The notes: generated by a model not told the origin, from the letters alone. Shown: positions 12,253 to 23,614, counted from the stretch's first letter. The stretch: DNA of 64,000 nt from Acanthacorydalis orientalis (GCA_034766995.1 CM068322.1:12398310-12462309); one strand, 5' to 3'. Translations and numbers: made by a program.

Positions 12253-13260
12253 AGGACTCCTTTCCATCGAATGCAATGGTGAAGCGCTGGATTACTGAAC
12301 TTAAAATGAGTCGGATGATTACCAGTGATGAACCACGCAGTGGAGTTAGTTAGTTATTGGGGGTTAAGGGCGCATCGACAACGGAGGTCATTAGCGCCCG
12401 TCCCCCACGCAGTGGATGTCCCACTAAAGTGACTACGCCAAAAATTATTGAAAAAATCCATAAAGGCGTTTTGGTAGATCGAAGAATGAAAGTGAGTGAG
12501 ATGGTAAAGACTTTTAGCATATCAAAGAAACGTATTTGCAATATTTTACACAAACATTTGGATATGACAAAGATGTGCGCTAGATGGGTGTCTTGTTTGT
12601 TCATTACTGACTAAAAACAATGTCGAATGGATGTTTCAACAGATTGTTTGGCACTCTATAAGAGCAATTCAACATAATTTTTCCGTCGATATATAACTGT
12701 TAATAAGACCTGAGTCCACCATTACACTCATGAGACCAAACAACAATCGAAATAATGGACCGCGAATGGCGAACTAACTCCAAAGAAGGCAAAAACAATT
12801 CCATCGCCGGTTAAGATTATGGCGACTGTTTTTTGGGATACGCGTAAAATACTCTGCATTGAATACCTTGAAAAGGGAAAAACAATTAATAGCGAGTATT
12901 ATGAGAACTTATTGCAGCATTTGAACATTTAAATTAAGAAAATAACAGCTACATTTGGCAACACAGAAAGTGTTGTTTCGTCATGACAATGCACCAGTCC
13001 ACACACCAGTTGTTGCATTGGCTAAAATCAATAAATTAGAGTTCGAATTGATTGCCTACCCACCATACTCGCCAGATTTAGTCCCAAGCGACTTCTATCT
13101 CTTTCTTAACCTCAAAAAATGGCTGCATGGAAAAAGATTTACGAACGACAATGAAGTCTGTGACACTGTAAAAGGATATTTTGAGAACCTTGACAAATCG
13201 GTCAATCAGTCTGGCATAACCGCTCTAGAATGCCGTTGAGAAAAATGTATCGAACTAATT
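12253..13260 (+). pseudogene. Mariner transposase pseudogene, first catalytic Asp lost
   Basis: The N-terminal segment includes FPSNAMVKRWITELK and then SDEPRSG. After the 60-bp insert it continues as GCPTKVTTPKIIEKIHKGVL and VSEMVKTFSISKKRICNILH (paired HTH region), to MCARWV. Near 12700 the expected VDETWIHHYT block reads V-N-K-T-stop-V-H-H-Y-T, so the first catalytic Asp has become Asn and the Trp a stop. At 12955-13239 the frame is clean: LFRHDNAPVHT holds the second Asp and YSPDLVPSDFYLF the third, with 34 residues between them (DD34D). It is non-autonomous because of the catalytic change, stops and frameshifts. Confidence 0.92.
12333..12416 (-). mobile_element. 60-bp insertion with 12-bp target duplication
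   Basis: CCACGCAGTGGA occurs at 12333-12344 and again at 12405-12416, flanking exactly 60 bp (12345-12404). The mariner family is expected to have that sequence only once (PRSG). The insert contains CATCGACAACGGAGGTCATT followed by AGCGCCCG, and it recurs at 15290-15345. On the minus strand it ends in TAACTAAC, like the repeat tail of a 5'-truncated retroelement. Insert plus duplication adds 72 bp, which keeps the host frame but introduces a TAG. Confidence 0.8.
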
Positions 13261-13340
13261 AGAAATTAGGTTGATAATAAATGAAAATCAAACCGAAAAA
13301 ATGTTGTTTTCTTATTCAGGCTATTCTCTGGAAAGGTAAC

Positions 13341-14231
13341 AAAGTTGAAATTCTTTTTTCACATAAAATTCTCATTGCAAAAATTTGAAAAATCAATAAT
13401 TTATTTATCGAGTTTGCATTATTTTATTTTCTTAATAATTTGGATAATTTATGCAAATAATTTCGCTTTTTTATAAATTTTTGAAAGAAACTGATACGAA
13501 AACATTCTTAGGTGAAAAAAGGATCACAACATTGCTGTTTATCGAATGAATTCTGTACCACTGTGCTACTTGAAGCTATACATTTTGGGCGAAAACGGTT
13601 AAGTATAAGTAAAAAAATATTCACATATATATTACAAAATAAATAAGGCTTTGGATATCATACAAATTCTATTATTATTATATTTAAAGTAAATTCTAAT
13701 GCTATTTTGATTTGAATATTCCAGTTTATAATTCTGTTCACCTCTCAAGTCATACAGAAAGTACAATAATTCTTCCATTTTAAATAGCCCTCATTGGATA
13801 TTAAACTGACAAATATTAATTAATTTAATTTATCGGTATTCCTAGATATGTTTCAGAAATAATTTTAATCAAAATATATATTTATATTGCTTCTGCTCAT
13901 ATAAAGTCATTAAAATGGATATAATTATATATCAATTTTATTTGCATTTACATATAGTAATTTAAGAATTATTGACTTAATTGCAAGAATTATATAATTT
14001 ACTTAACAAGAAGCGGTATTCGAACTTAATTAAGATACAATATATTTTTTCATCACACCGATCACCACTAACGTTATAATTATACAATTATAATATTTTT
14101 CAAAAATACATATAATTATTACATTATAGTATTATATATTCATGCATATTTGGTTATAATAAACATCACGGGACTCGAAATTTATATTTGTTACTCATTA
14201 TTTATTATATACTCAAACTTTTTTTTTGATG

Positions 14232-14271
<40 letters not shown>

Positions 14272-14679
14272 TGGATGTTTCAAATATTTTTGCGTTTTGT
14301 AATCAAAAAAGAGATACGAGACGGCAATACGACTGAACTGAAATAAAACGGACATGATTCATATATATATATTCACCATTCTGAGCCATCTTTATTTTTA
14401 GTAATCTGCATTTTTTCTATTTCTATCTAATTTCAATACAATTTCTATACTATTTCTTAAGATATTTTAAGGACAAATATTTGTATTCAATTGTTAACTT
14501 TCTTTACCTCAATGATCTCTTTTCAAGATCGATCGGGAAAAAATTGAGCACTTTAACAATTTAAAATATATTTCATAATGCTTACTATTCAAAAAGAACG
14601 AGAGAAAGAATTCTTATATCAGTGAAACAAATAAGTATAAATAGCTATAATATACACAATAGTACATCAATAATCCAAC
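13341..14679. other. AT-rich stretch with one (TA)n
   Basis: It contains a (TA)n tract at 14239-14270 and no other recognised feature. Confidence 0.55.
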
Positions 14680-14691
14680 GGAATTTAGACA
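14680..14691. repeat. Direct repeat GGAATTTAGACA, left copy
   Basis: This is identical to 14864-14875, and the pair brackets the 28S fragment exactly, as a target-site duplication would. Confidence 0.85.
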
Positions 14692-14863
14692 TTAGGTTAG
14701 TTTTACCCTACTGATGACGCGTCGTTGCGATAGTAATCCTGCTCAGTACGAGAGGAACCGCAGGTTCGGACATTTGGTTCACGCACTCGGTCGAGCGGCC
14801 GGTGGTGCGAAGCTACCATCCGTCGGATTATGCCTGAACGCCTCTAAGGCCGTATCCTTTTTA
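14692..14863 (+). rRNA. 28S rRNA fragment (sarcin-ricin loop region), inserted
   Basis: The fragment runs from TTAGTTTTACCCTACTGATG through GCTCAGTACGAGAGGAACC (sarcin-ricin loop) and GGTCGAGCGGCCGGTGGTGC to CTAAGGCCGTATCC. This is the conserved 3' domain of large-subunit rRNA. It is about 170 bp of a gene that is normally about 4 kb, so it is a fragment and not a working rRNA gene. It is far richer in G+C than its surroundings. GGAATTTAGACA flanks it on both sides, suggesting insertion of an rRNA-derived DNA copy. Confidence 0.95.
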
Positions 14864-14875
14864 GGAATTTAGACA
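14864..14875. repeat. Direct repeat GGAATTTAGACA, right copy
   Basis: Right-hand partner of 14680-14691. Confidence 0.85.
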
Positions 14876-15289
14876 AAATATGTTATTATATGTCCAATCT
14901 GTTTAGCTCTAAGAAATAGAAGAAAGTATGATATATAAAAAAAAAACTAGAATTCAATAAATAAAATAAAAATTTTAGTAAATGTCAGACATAATATTGG
15001 ACTTAACATGGATTGAGGATGTAGGGTGTTGAACTAAGTGGAAATTATTAAAGAAACAATGGATACTTGAATACAAGAATTTTCTTGCATAATTGACTTT
15101 CTAATGTTTAAAAAAATGGGTATATGTGACTGTTATAAATTCCAAAAGACATTAATCTTAAGTAGATTTGCTAAAGTTATAAGGAAATGTTCTTATTTAA
15201 CAGTTTGTATGGTGACGAGCGCGATCGCACTCGTCTAGTGTTTTGTCAACGCATCGCATTGCTGTTTGTTAGTATAATTTTTGGATGGC

Positions 15290-15345
15290 GTTGAGTTAGT
15301 TTTGGGAATTTAGGACACATCGACAACGGAGGTCATTAGCGCCCG
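15290..15345 (-). repeat. Second copy of the 56-bp dispersed module
   Basis: It aligns over 56 bp with the insert at 12345-12404, including an identical block of about 27 bp ending in AGCGCCCG. Orientation is the same. No flanking duplication is obvious here, and unrelated sequence continues on both sides. Confidence 0.75.
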
Positions 15346-15545
15346 AACACAAATTATAAATTAAAAACACACCCCGTTTGCGCACTTGCATTCGAATCAT
15401 CCCTTAATTCTAAACGCTAATGTATGTGTGCCAAACGCTTAAGAATATTTCATTAAAACAATATTACTCTAAATGAGAGATAAAGATAAAACAAAACACA
15501 TGTGAATGAACTGGACTGTAGGATGGAGTTGACGAATCCGATATA

Positions 15546-15956
15546 ATGTTCTATGCATACCTCGATGAAAAAAGAACTCTCAAATATGGGAAAAACGTTG
15601 TTTTCAATATTTTTAAAAATGGTTAGAAACGCATGTATACAATAATATATTCTAAAGATTGTTTAGGTAAAAAATTAACTAGTTTGCAATTTACTTCCAG
15701 CATTATTGATGCTATAGAGAAGGAATGGTTGACAATCAAAAACACTCAAGAAATGCAACCTACATCATTTATGTCAACCAAAAGTTTTGGTTTAGAAAAA
15801 ATACTTGGGCGTAATTCTGGCGGTGTGTTGTATGTAGTAATAAAAATGGCAATACAGTGAAACGGTCCATTTTAATTTACGCTCTTTGTAAAAAAGGGTT
15901 TCACGGATTTTGTGTAGCAAACCACTCTTGTAATAAAAAATATTTTTACTTGTAAC
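15546..15956 (+). pseudogene. Decayed reading frame, function unknown
   Basis: One frame stays protein-like for about 135 codons with few stops. It starts MFYAYLDEKRTLKYGKNVVF, meets a TAG, then continues from the ATG at 15633 through MYTIIYSKDCLGKKLTSLQF and GLEKILGRNSGGVLYVVIKM to a stop. The same frame goes on through NGPF, one more stop, and FTLFVKKGFHGFCVANHSC. Persistence of a balanced composition across three stops in AT-rich DNA suggests an old coding sequence. I do not recognise the family. A transposon-derived accessory protein or a processed host pseudogene are both possible. Confidence 0.35.
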
Positions 15957-16514
15957 AATTACTTGTTATACAATATACTTAAGTAAAGTAAATTATTTTT
16001 ATTATTTTCCAAAATGTGCATTTTATTCCGCATTTTTAGCATATATTGAAGAAAATTGTTTAGCACTCAAACAATAAACGGCTTAGTACTCTTCCTGAAT
16101 CCTTAAGCATAAATATCACAGAAGATGAATTTTAAGTCAATAAAATTTCAATTTAAATCAATCTTAAACCAAAAATAAGCTAAAGTCATAATAGAAACTA
16201 AGTCAAATTTGGCGCAATCGTTACCAAATAACTGTCACACGATAACAAACACTACTATGATATACACAAAAGATTAATTTTTTATTTAAACGCTTGTTAA
16301 TATGTAAGTACGCAAATGTTTTTGTAATATGTAATTCTGGTTTGTAGAAATATTTTTTTATAAATATTTTTTAAATATCTTTATAAAAATACATATCTTA
16401 GATATTTTATTCTTTCTTTAAATACAACCAACAATAATAATTTACATTTTTATCTTCTTTCCTTACCCTAAATGAAAATAAAAAGTAAGTGGGTGTATAA
16501 ATACTTTTTGTACT

Positions 16515-16518
<4 letters not shown>

Positions 16519-16576
<58 letters not shown>
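16519..16576. repeat. (TA)n microsatellite
   Basis: Pure TA tract of about 58 bp. Confidence 0.96.
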
Positions 16577-16580
<4 letters not shown>

Positions 16581-17721
16581 TGATCAGGCCACTACATTAT
16601 ACAATAACACAATATTGCATCTAAATTTCATGTATCTACATTGTATGAGTCGCAATATTAAAAGTTCATAGTTTATTTTAGCACAGCGAACTTTACTCTC
16701 GAACGTATCCCCTTTCCCAGAAAAATGTTATTACAAGCCAATATCCTGTCAACGGCGCGCTTTGCTGAAACCAAACACAATTATCATTCACGTATCACTT
16801 CAGCTCCGTCTCTCTAAAACGTTCTGGCTTTTTCCTAAAATAGATATTTTTATAACGTGGACGGATTGTCAACCATGAATGCATGAATGGTTGGAAATGA
16901 AATAGTCTTAACAGCAGTGTAACACTGAAATATTTTTTTTATAATTGAGAATAAAATATGTTTGATTATGATTATAGAACAATACATTATTTTGTACACT
17001 TATTTTTGAAAAATATCCATTTATGAAAATAAGTATATTATGTACATAACATATTTTACTTATATGAAATTTATAGTTTGTAATAGTGAGTATGGGATTT
17101 ATTCGGAATTCTAGTTCTGTTTTAATCTGATATTAATTGTGTTTTTTTTTAAATCTTGACTTTTCTAAAATGAAGTAATAATGAACTAATTTCCAAACTT
17201 AAATAATTACTTAGCCGATTTCAATATTTTTGAAATTATACAACAGATTATCTTAAACTAGATTTTACATAAAAGGTCGGGAATCCAATGAAACATGAGG
17301 TCTATGGCCAAAACCCGAATTTCTTTTTCTACTCACTTTTTCTTACATTCTAATTTTTAACATTTACTGAATTTATTGTCTCAATAATTATCTTACTGCG
17401 GCAACATATTCAACTTTCAGCCGATTACCTAATATAAAGTATGTGTACAAATATATTTTTATATATTTAAACTGTTATATCAATAATTATTACAAATTAA
17501 TAATATATTTAATTAATGACAAGTTTACATCAGTTTGTTAATAGAGAGTGCTTGGCATTCACTACTACGCCTGTTAAGGAAATAGTTTTTATTATTTTAT
17601 TAGTTAAATTCTTTAGTTTACAGCAATTTTATAAATATCCGTGAATTAAAAATATATTTTTAGAATATGTGAATTATTTTTTGCTAAGATTTCAATAATA
17701 TATATATTGTTAGGACAGTAA

Positions 17722-17726
<5 letters not shown>

Positions 17727-17770
<44 letters not shown>
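17727..17770. repeat. (TA)n microsatellite
   Basis: TA tract followed by CTCG and a second short TA run. Confidence 0.95.
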
Positions 17771-17771
<1 letters not shown>

Positions 17772-18748
17772 TCGTATATATATATTAGAATTAATTTATA
17801 TCCACTTAAAATTATTAAATAATTTACTTATAACGACAAAAAGAGTTATGAATAAAAAAATATATTTTATAAGAACTAATGAAAATTTATTCAAATTATA
17901 TCACATCGATTACTTACATTATATTAATCCATTGTATTTACTGACCAAACAATTGAATTTTTTCCACTGTCATAATTTCTCTAAACATATATTAAGACGC
18001 TTTTTAACTTACAATAATTTTATATAATTCATCATATGTAGTACAGAGTTTCATTGGCACCAAAATGTAGAAGAAACTCTTTTGAAATGGCCTAAACACC
18101 AGAGAAGCAAAAGTGTGGTGATAAGAGAAAAAGTGTTGTAAAACTGTGGAAATTTCTACGAAAAGTTTTATGCGCCAAGAGTTGAATTCACGGATTCGTA
18201 TTACGTAAGGACATTGTTTTAGAAAAAAAATATCTTGTTCCTAGTTTAGCTTCATAGAAAACAGCAGAGTTGACTGGATTTAATCAGTATCCAAAATAAC
18301 ATAGACATACAAAAAACATGAATATTTAATGCTAGAAAACATGATTGTCCTTAAAATTTACAGTTAATAAATATTTAAAACTCAAACAAACATTATTTTC
18401 ATCTTAAGACAGAGAATTCAAGAATCGATGGATTTAATTTCATACATTCTAAAGATCTACAAACGGAATAAAATAGTTTTCTTGATGACGCTTTATTTAT
18501 TTTTAAACTGAAAGATTCTATGTCCATTTTTAGCTCTTGATTCATCTTCTGTAGTTTCTGATTCTGAGTATCGTCTATCTATCAGAAAAGTGATTTAAGA
18601 AGAGAAACTGATCTTAGCACAATACGATTACAGTAGCCTAACAAAATTTAATTAAAGAAAACAAAACAGTATATTGTGTATATATCTGTTTTTAATATAG
18701 TAAATAAGAAATATCTAACAGCGGAATAGTTGTGTCATGGGATCATGT

Positions 18749-18751
<3 letters not shown>

Positions 18752-18800
<49 letters not shown>
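18752..18800. repeat. (TA)n microsatellite
   Basis: Pure TA tract of about 48 bp. Confidence 0.95.
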
Positions 18801-18804
<4 letters not shown>

Positions 18805-19182
18805 TGTATATATAAACAATTATATTGTTAAAATATACTACATTAAACTATGAAACAAAAAATATTATAGAATCTCGAAAAGTCCCGAAAAGTATACATT
18901 TTAAATAAAAATGTTTTTTTCTATTTGCATTAATTCAGATTCATTCAGATGAATTCATTCATAGGTATAGAGTCAGATTAGATCCACTTCAATTATGATA
19001 AACTAGGTCGGATTAGGTCAAATAAACTGAAATATATCAAGGAGAAGTGGGTTATGTCAAGCAAATTTTAAAGAATTATCTTTTCGAAGAATTTACCTTT
19101 AACCAAACAGTCTGTGTAAAAACTATCCCAACAATTACTTTAGAAGTAGTATAAAAATATAATAATTTTTGTTAAATTATAG

Positions 19183-19551
19183 TAGAGGTGGGCAATTTCT
19201 TCGATAATATGAGTCACATATAATACTTTTCATACATTTCTGGGTGTCCAAAAGTCTCGCCCTCACCCGTCCCGAATTTGTTTTTATTGCATTCAGCAAG
19301 TCTTAATTAATACAATTGTTTAATTTCACATTTTTTTTAAAGTTTATCAATAACCGTACAGCCACCTTAAACTTAATGCATATGGATGTTTGAAAAAGTA
19401 ACATGAATTACCAGTTTATATATAAAATATTATAATATTGTTACATACTGTACTACTATAGATTATTAATAAAAAAGATTAGGAAAAATGGCAATGAAAC
19501 CTAATATTGTCTTGGGAGCCGCACAGAATAGCTTTGGAAGCCGCAGTTTGC
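19183..19551. mobile_element. hAT-like non-autonomous element
   Basis: The left end AGAGGTGGGCAA is followed by a subterminal block with TGAGTCACATATAATACTT. The right end GGGAGCCGCACAGAATAG is followed by GGAAGCCGCAGTTTGC. GGTGGGCAA and GGCCGCNGTTTGC termini are typical of many hAT elements. ATTATAG occurs at 19176-19182 and 19552-19558, a possible 7-of-8 target duplication. The right terminus lacks the expected CCACC, so the duplication could be chance. No coding sequence is present. Confidence 0.6.
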
Positions 19552-19690
19552 ATTATAGATTCATTTTTTTAGAATCGTTTTAAGTCAGATGCATATACTG
19601 TTTTTTATTTGATATATTACTTTGTTATTGACGTAAAAATAGCAAATGAATAAAAACACAAGTAAGGAAAAACGCAATTCAATCGAATAA

Positions 19691-19833
19691 AATACATATT
19701 TTTATGGAAACATTTACTTTTATAACAAGTTTATTTTACGAATATTTCAAGCAAAGCAAAGAACTTCATTTTTTTACTAATTGCTCCCAAATTCCAATTT
19801 TAGGTAATAACGTTCCTGTTCGTCTCTAAATAC
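19691..19833. repeat. Dispersed repeat R1, copy 1
   Basis: It aligns with 32872-33032 through shared blocks ATACATATTTT, AAACAT-TACTTT-ATAACAAG, AAGAACTTCATT and GTTCCTGT, with small gaps. The complement of copy 2 contains a short open stretch (RVFGATQEHDLLSILKMRF), so this may be an old transposase piece, but I do not recognise it. Confidence 0.55.
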
Positions 19834-20490
19834 AAAAGTGTTCATATGACTATTTATATTACTGGTGTTATTATTATTTTAAATTAAGCTACAAATGTGT
19901 TTATACATTAAATTAATTAATGAATATATTTAAACTGCTTCTAGATATTTATGCATGTTTAGTTTAAATTTGACACTTAACTACTTTCTAATAAATGTTT
20001 TACTGTCTATCACAATTTATTATCATATTAATAGATTTACATAGAAAAAAAATCACAACTAATACCTATAATTAATATAACTATTATAGCGATAAAATGT
20101 TATCAGTCTTGCAGTGTTCGTTATAATCAAAGTCTACTTTATTTAGTCTACTTTATCACGAAGCATAAACTAATTCAAGAATACAATTTGCATTGGGTAA
20201 TACATTATTACTGAAGCGTACAGGAGAAGCATATATTAAAAATACGCAGTGACTGCACTTAATGCATTTCTAATTATCTTTCAATTGAGCTAATTACATT
20301 TGTAATGATTGAAATGAAAAAATAAATAATAGAAGCTATACAATAACGTTTTTATAAAAGTGATTAATTTTAATTGCGTTTTACTTACGTACAACTGCAA
20401 TTTAATGCTCACTAATTATACATCTGCAATTATTTTTTCACTAATGGTATAATTCATATACTTCCAATCAATTCATTTAAATATATCAGA

Positions 20491-20497
20491 TGTATAT

Positions 20498-20548
<51 letters not shown>

Positions 20549-20576
20549 CGTGTGCGTGTGTGTATGTGTGTGTTTA
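20491..20576. repeat. Compound TA/CATA/TG microsatellite
   Basis: (TA)n is bracketed by TACATACATA and by GTGTGCGTGTGTG. Confidence 0.95.
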
Positions 20577-20838
20577 TGTATTTATAAAAATGTATGACAA
20601 AGATAAAATATAGCAGTACATGTATAGTTTAATAAAAAAAATATGTCAAGAATACAGTCTCGTTGTTTCTTGCAGCTACTGTGGACAGAGTTCCGAACTG
20701 ACAGATTCTCCTGTATTGCCTTCTGCATTTCTATTTCTCCCTATGAGATAAATCAACTGTGGCTCGTTCAGTGAAGATTGAACGACAGAACAAAATACAA
20801 TTAATCACAGGTCGTGTATCCACAAGTATATCATGTGC

Positions 20839-20878
20839 ATACACACACACACATTATATATATATATATATATATATA
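20839..20878. repeat. (CA)n(TA)n microsatellite
   Basis: Short CA run followed by a TA run. Confidence 0.93.
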
Positions 20879-21058
20879 ACCACTATGACTTATTCTCCGT
20901 CTTGAGTGTGAGAAAGGTTTATTCATAAATAATTTCTTTTAAAAACATTTTGCTTTTATACTAATTATATATAAGTAATCATTATTATGCCACAATAGAG
21001 TTTTGACAACATTGGCTAATTTGAGATTGGCTGACTCACTTGTAAAAACAATTCTTTT

Positions 21059-21195
21059 TCACAAATGTATTCTTTTCTCATCTCACAAAGTACACAAAAT
21101 TTTCTGGTCAAAAATGTTCAATAAATTATATTATTTATGCGTACTTCAGCAGCAATGCCATCATTTTTTACATGGAAATACTTTGAAAACGATTG
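21059..21195. repeat. Family L MITE, copy 3 (one arm)
   Basis: The signature blocks TCACAAAGTACACAAAATTT, CTGGTCAAAAATGTTCAATA and CAGCAATGCCATCATT match the left arm of the family. The right arm is not recognised. Confidence 0.68.
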
Positions 21196-21199
21196 TTTG

Positions 21200-22296
21200 A
21201 AAACATTTTTTAATACAAAAATCTAAGTCAACAAAATGATGCATTTAAAATGATTATAAAACAATATAGCCTGATCTGAGCAGATATCACAAGAAGAATT
21301 ATTTTAAAAAAATTATCATTCGAAGAATTTTCAGGCTATAGACCTGACCGCACTTGACCAGACCAAACTCAATATAACCTGTCCTAACCTGGAGTGACTA
21401 AAACAGCAAAATCAGCTACTGAAGTTAGGCCAAGTATAACTTTTTTAAGAAATACATCCACATATTTATATTTTATTCAATATGTATTTAGTCTTCGTAA
21501 ATGCACATTAAATATTTTATTTATATATATATATATATAGTACATATATATTTATAAGAAAGTTTTTAAATTATTACAAACAATTAAGACTTCATTTTAT
21601 AGTTTAATCATTGTAAGAAATCTCATGAGAATAATTACTTTTATACTTCTCTTCAATTCAGTTCTCTCTGACTTGAGCTAACTAACCTGATGAAACTTAA
21701 ACAGGAGTGAACAGATCGGACCTATATGAATCTAAAAAAATAAATAAAAAATCCATTTTCAAAAATTTCCATTTTAGGAAAATAGTATTTTTGAACAATT
21801 GTCTTTCGAATAATTATCTTCAGAAGATTTGATTTCATAGAATTTTCTGGATACGGATTTTAACTTGAATGTTGATTTTAATTCCTAAAACTAATCTCAA
21901 TTTCTTATAATATTGTTTTAAATAATGTCTTTTTACTTTTTATCAAAATTCTATCCAAAAACGCATCTTTTTCATTATATGCTCAAAGAAATGTGTACTA
22001 GAACAATTTTTGTAATGCTCACATCAGAAATCTATCTACTTTAAATTACTTTTTCTGATTTTTCTAGTGTATCTAGGATTCAAAATATTCTTTCAACTCC
22101 TATATCATATGTCTCCTTGACACACTCTGAATCTAAATAGCTCAAAATAGTTACATATTCCTTTCTTTGTGACATTAAAAACAAAAACATCAATCACTAA
22201 AAATTTAAAAGTTCAACCTAAATTATAACTTTTTTACACAAATTCATTTACTTCTTACTATATTATACTACAATTTACTTGTATACAAAATAAATA

Positions 22297-22341
<45 letters not shown>

Positions 22342-22600
22342 CACTTTGTAACATAATAAATAGTCAGGAAAGAACTACTTTAAACTTAAAACTTCGATAA
22401 TATGTTAGAAGCACTTTTAACTGCAAAGACTTCAATTAAATTAAATATTTTATTTTCTCCGTTAAATCAAATATAAATAATATAAATTAAATCAAATATA
22501 AGTTACAAATAGATAATTTAATTGGTAGAAAAAGAGACAGTACGTTAATTGAAAACAGATAATAACTAAACGAATTCTCCATTTAAGAACGCTGGCTGTA
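21200..22600. other. AT-rich stretch, nothing recognised
   Basis: (TA)n tracts lie at 21522-21538 and 22301-22340. Otherwise nothing is recognised. Confidence 0.5.
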
Positions 22601-22609
22601 TTGATATTA

Positions 22610-22830
22610 AATAATGAATGAATCTCGAGCCTGTTGGATGAATTTCACATGAATGTAAAACGACGTTGCCCAGTCAAACAGGAAACAAGCAAGGGAGAAA
22701 AATACAGATGTGTGCTGTAACGAACAGTGTATTTCACTTACACTCGAATGTGACCCCGTCAGGTATTTGGAGAGTCTCGCAACCCTGTTGACATACCCAA
22801 GGGCACGTTTATACATGGACGTAAACATAT
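22610..22830. other. G+C-richer block of unknown role
   Basis: About 220 bp with clearly higher G+C than its flanks, open in one frame on each strand (22607-22828 minus, 22710-22952 plus). Neither translation carries a recognisable motif. It could be a conserved non-coding element or a stray exon. It lies about 270 bp upstream of an E-box cluster. Confidence 0.3.
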
Positions 22831-22872
22831 ACTCTCTATTTCTATCTTGTATCTTTCTCTTTCACTTGTATA

Positions 22873-22874
22873 TA

Positions 22875-22923
<49 letters not shown>
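22873..22923. repeat. (TA)n microsatellite
   Basis: TA tract edged by TGTACATA and CATATGTATG. Confidence 0.95.
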
Positions 22924-23012
22924 GTATGATTGGTGCTATGTGTGCGTATTGATTAAAACGCGTGTCAAACGTATAATGACTGTGAAGAAATGTTATCAAT
23001 CCTAATAACATA

Positions 23013-23015
<3 letters not shown>

Positions 23016-23057
<42 letters not shown>
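23016..23057. repeat. (TA)n microsatellite
   Basis: Pure TA tract ending in CTCG, the same ending as the tract at 17727. Confidence 0.95.
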
Positions 23058-23095
23058 TCGTATATATGTTGTACTTAAATTGTATATAGTAATTG

Positions 23096-23177
23096 CACCT
23101 GCCTTTTGGATAAAGCACGTGTGCAACAAGCGAATAAGTAATTGATTATAAGTGTCAGGGCACCTGGATGACATATG
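23096..23177. promoter_or_regulatory. Candidate E-box/homeodomain cluster
   Basis: Four CANNTG E-boxes lie within 82 bp: CACCTG (23096), CACGTG (23116), CACCTG (23161) and CATATG (23172). TAATTGATTA, a homeodomain-type core pair, sits at 23139-23148. Such density is unusual in DNA this AT-rich. Regulatory function is inferred only from motif density. No gene is identified nearby. Confidence 0.3.
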
Positions 23178-23565
23178 GTGAGACGATAATAATATGTTTG
23201 AAAACTGTACTGTACAGCAGTGTGCAATATATTAAGCATTTAAAATGCACATTTTTTAATACTGTATCTATAAAATTTCATTTAGAAAACCTTATATATA
23301 TATATATATTAGTATTTTCAATCAAAAAGTGTCCTTCAATATCCTATTGTCTTCATTTTAACCCAGTATATAAAAATGTTTGAATATCTATTTGTACTGA
23401 ATTCTGTTGAAAAATATTTCAAGAAATATTAAAAAGAGCATGATTATAATATATTATGTGTAATAATTTATTGTGTCTTTAAAATGAATCAATCACAACT
23501 CTGTTTTAATTTACAATATTTTCTCGTTGTTTTATGATTTTGAAGTGCCAAACTTAACATTTCAA

Positions 23566-23570
<5 letters not shown>

Positions 23571-23614
<44 letters not shown>

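Larger units (their letters stand above)
12050..13340 (+). mobile_element. Near full-length dead mariner (mauritiana-like)
   Basis: Transposase homology runs from about 12250 to 13255 with 5' and 3' non-coding flanks, close to the standard 1.3 kb. I could not define the terminal repeats exactly, so the borders are approximate. The element carries a 60-bp insertion flanked by a 12-bp direct repeat at 12333-12416. Confidence 0.85.
15960..19175. other. Long AT-rich stretch with three (TA)n arrays
   Basis: (TA)n arrays occur at 16519-16576, 17727-17770 and 18752-18800. A slightly G+C-richer patch lies at 16680-16900 and another at 18040-18260, both without reading frames or motifs that I can support. 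Confidence 0.55.

Noticed and set aside
14692..14863. Functional rRNA gene or rDNA unit
   Set aside because: Only about 170 bp of a gene of about 4 kb, with AT-rich unrelated flanks and direct repeats at the borders.
15280..15400. tRNA-like A/B boxes around TGGCGTTGAGTTAG and CATTCGAATCA
   Set aside because: The match to Pol III boxes is weak and no cloverleaf can be drawn.
20640..20830. Possible exon: acceptor-like GTTTCTTGCAG followed by 24 open codons (YCGQSSELTDSP)
   Set aside because: A single short open stretch with a stop, no recognised protein and no partner exon.
18950..21420. Telomere-like TTAGG/AACCTG words
   Set aside because: Single scattered occurrences and no tandem (TTAGG)n run.
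22607..22828. 73-codon minus-strand protein
   Set aside because: Opposed by an equally open frame on the other strand and lacking any motif; listed only as a G+C-richer block.
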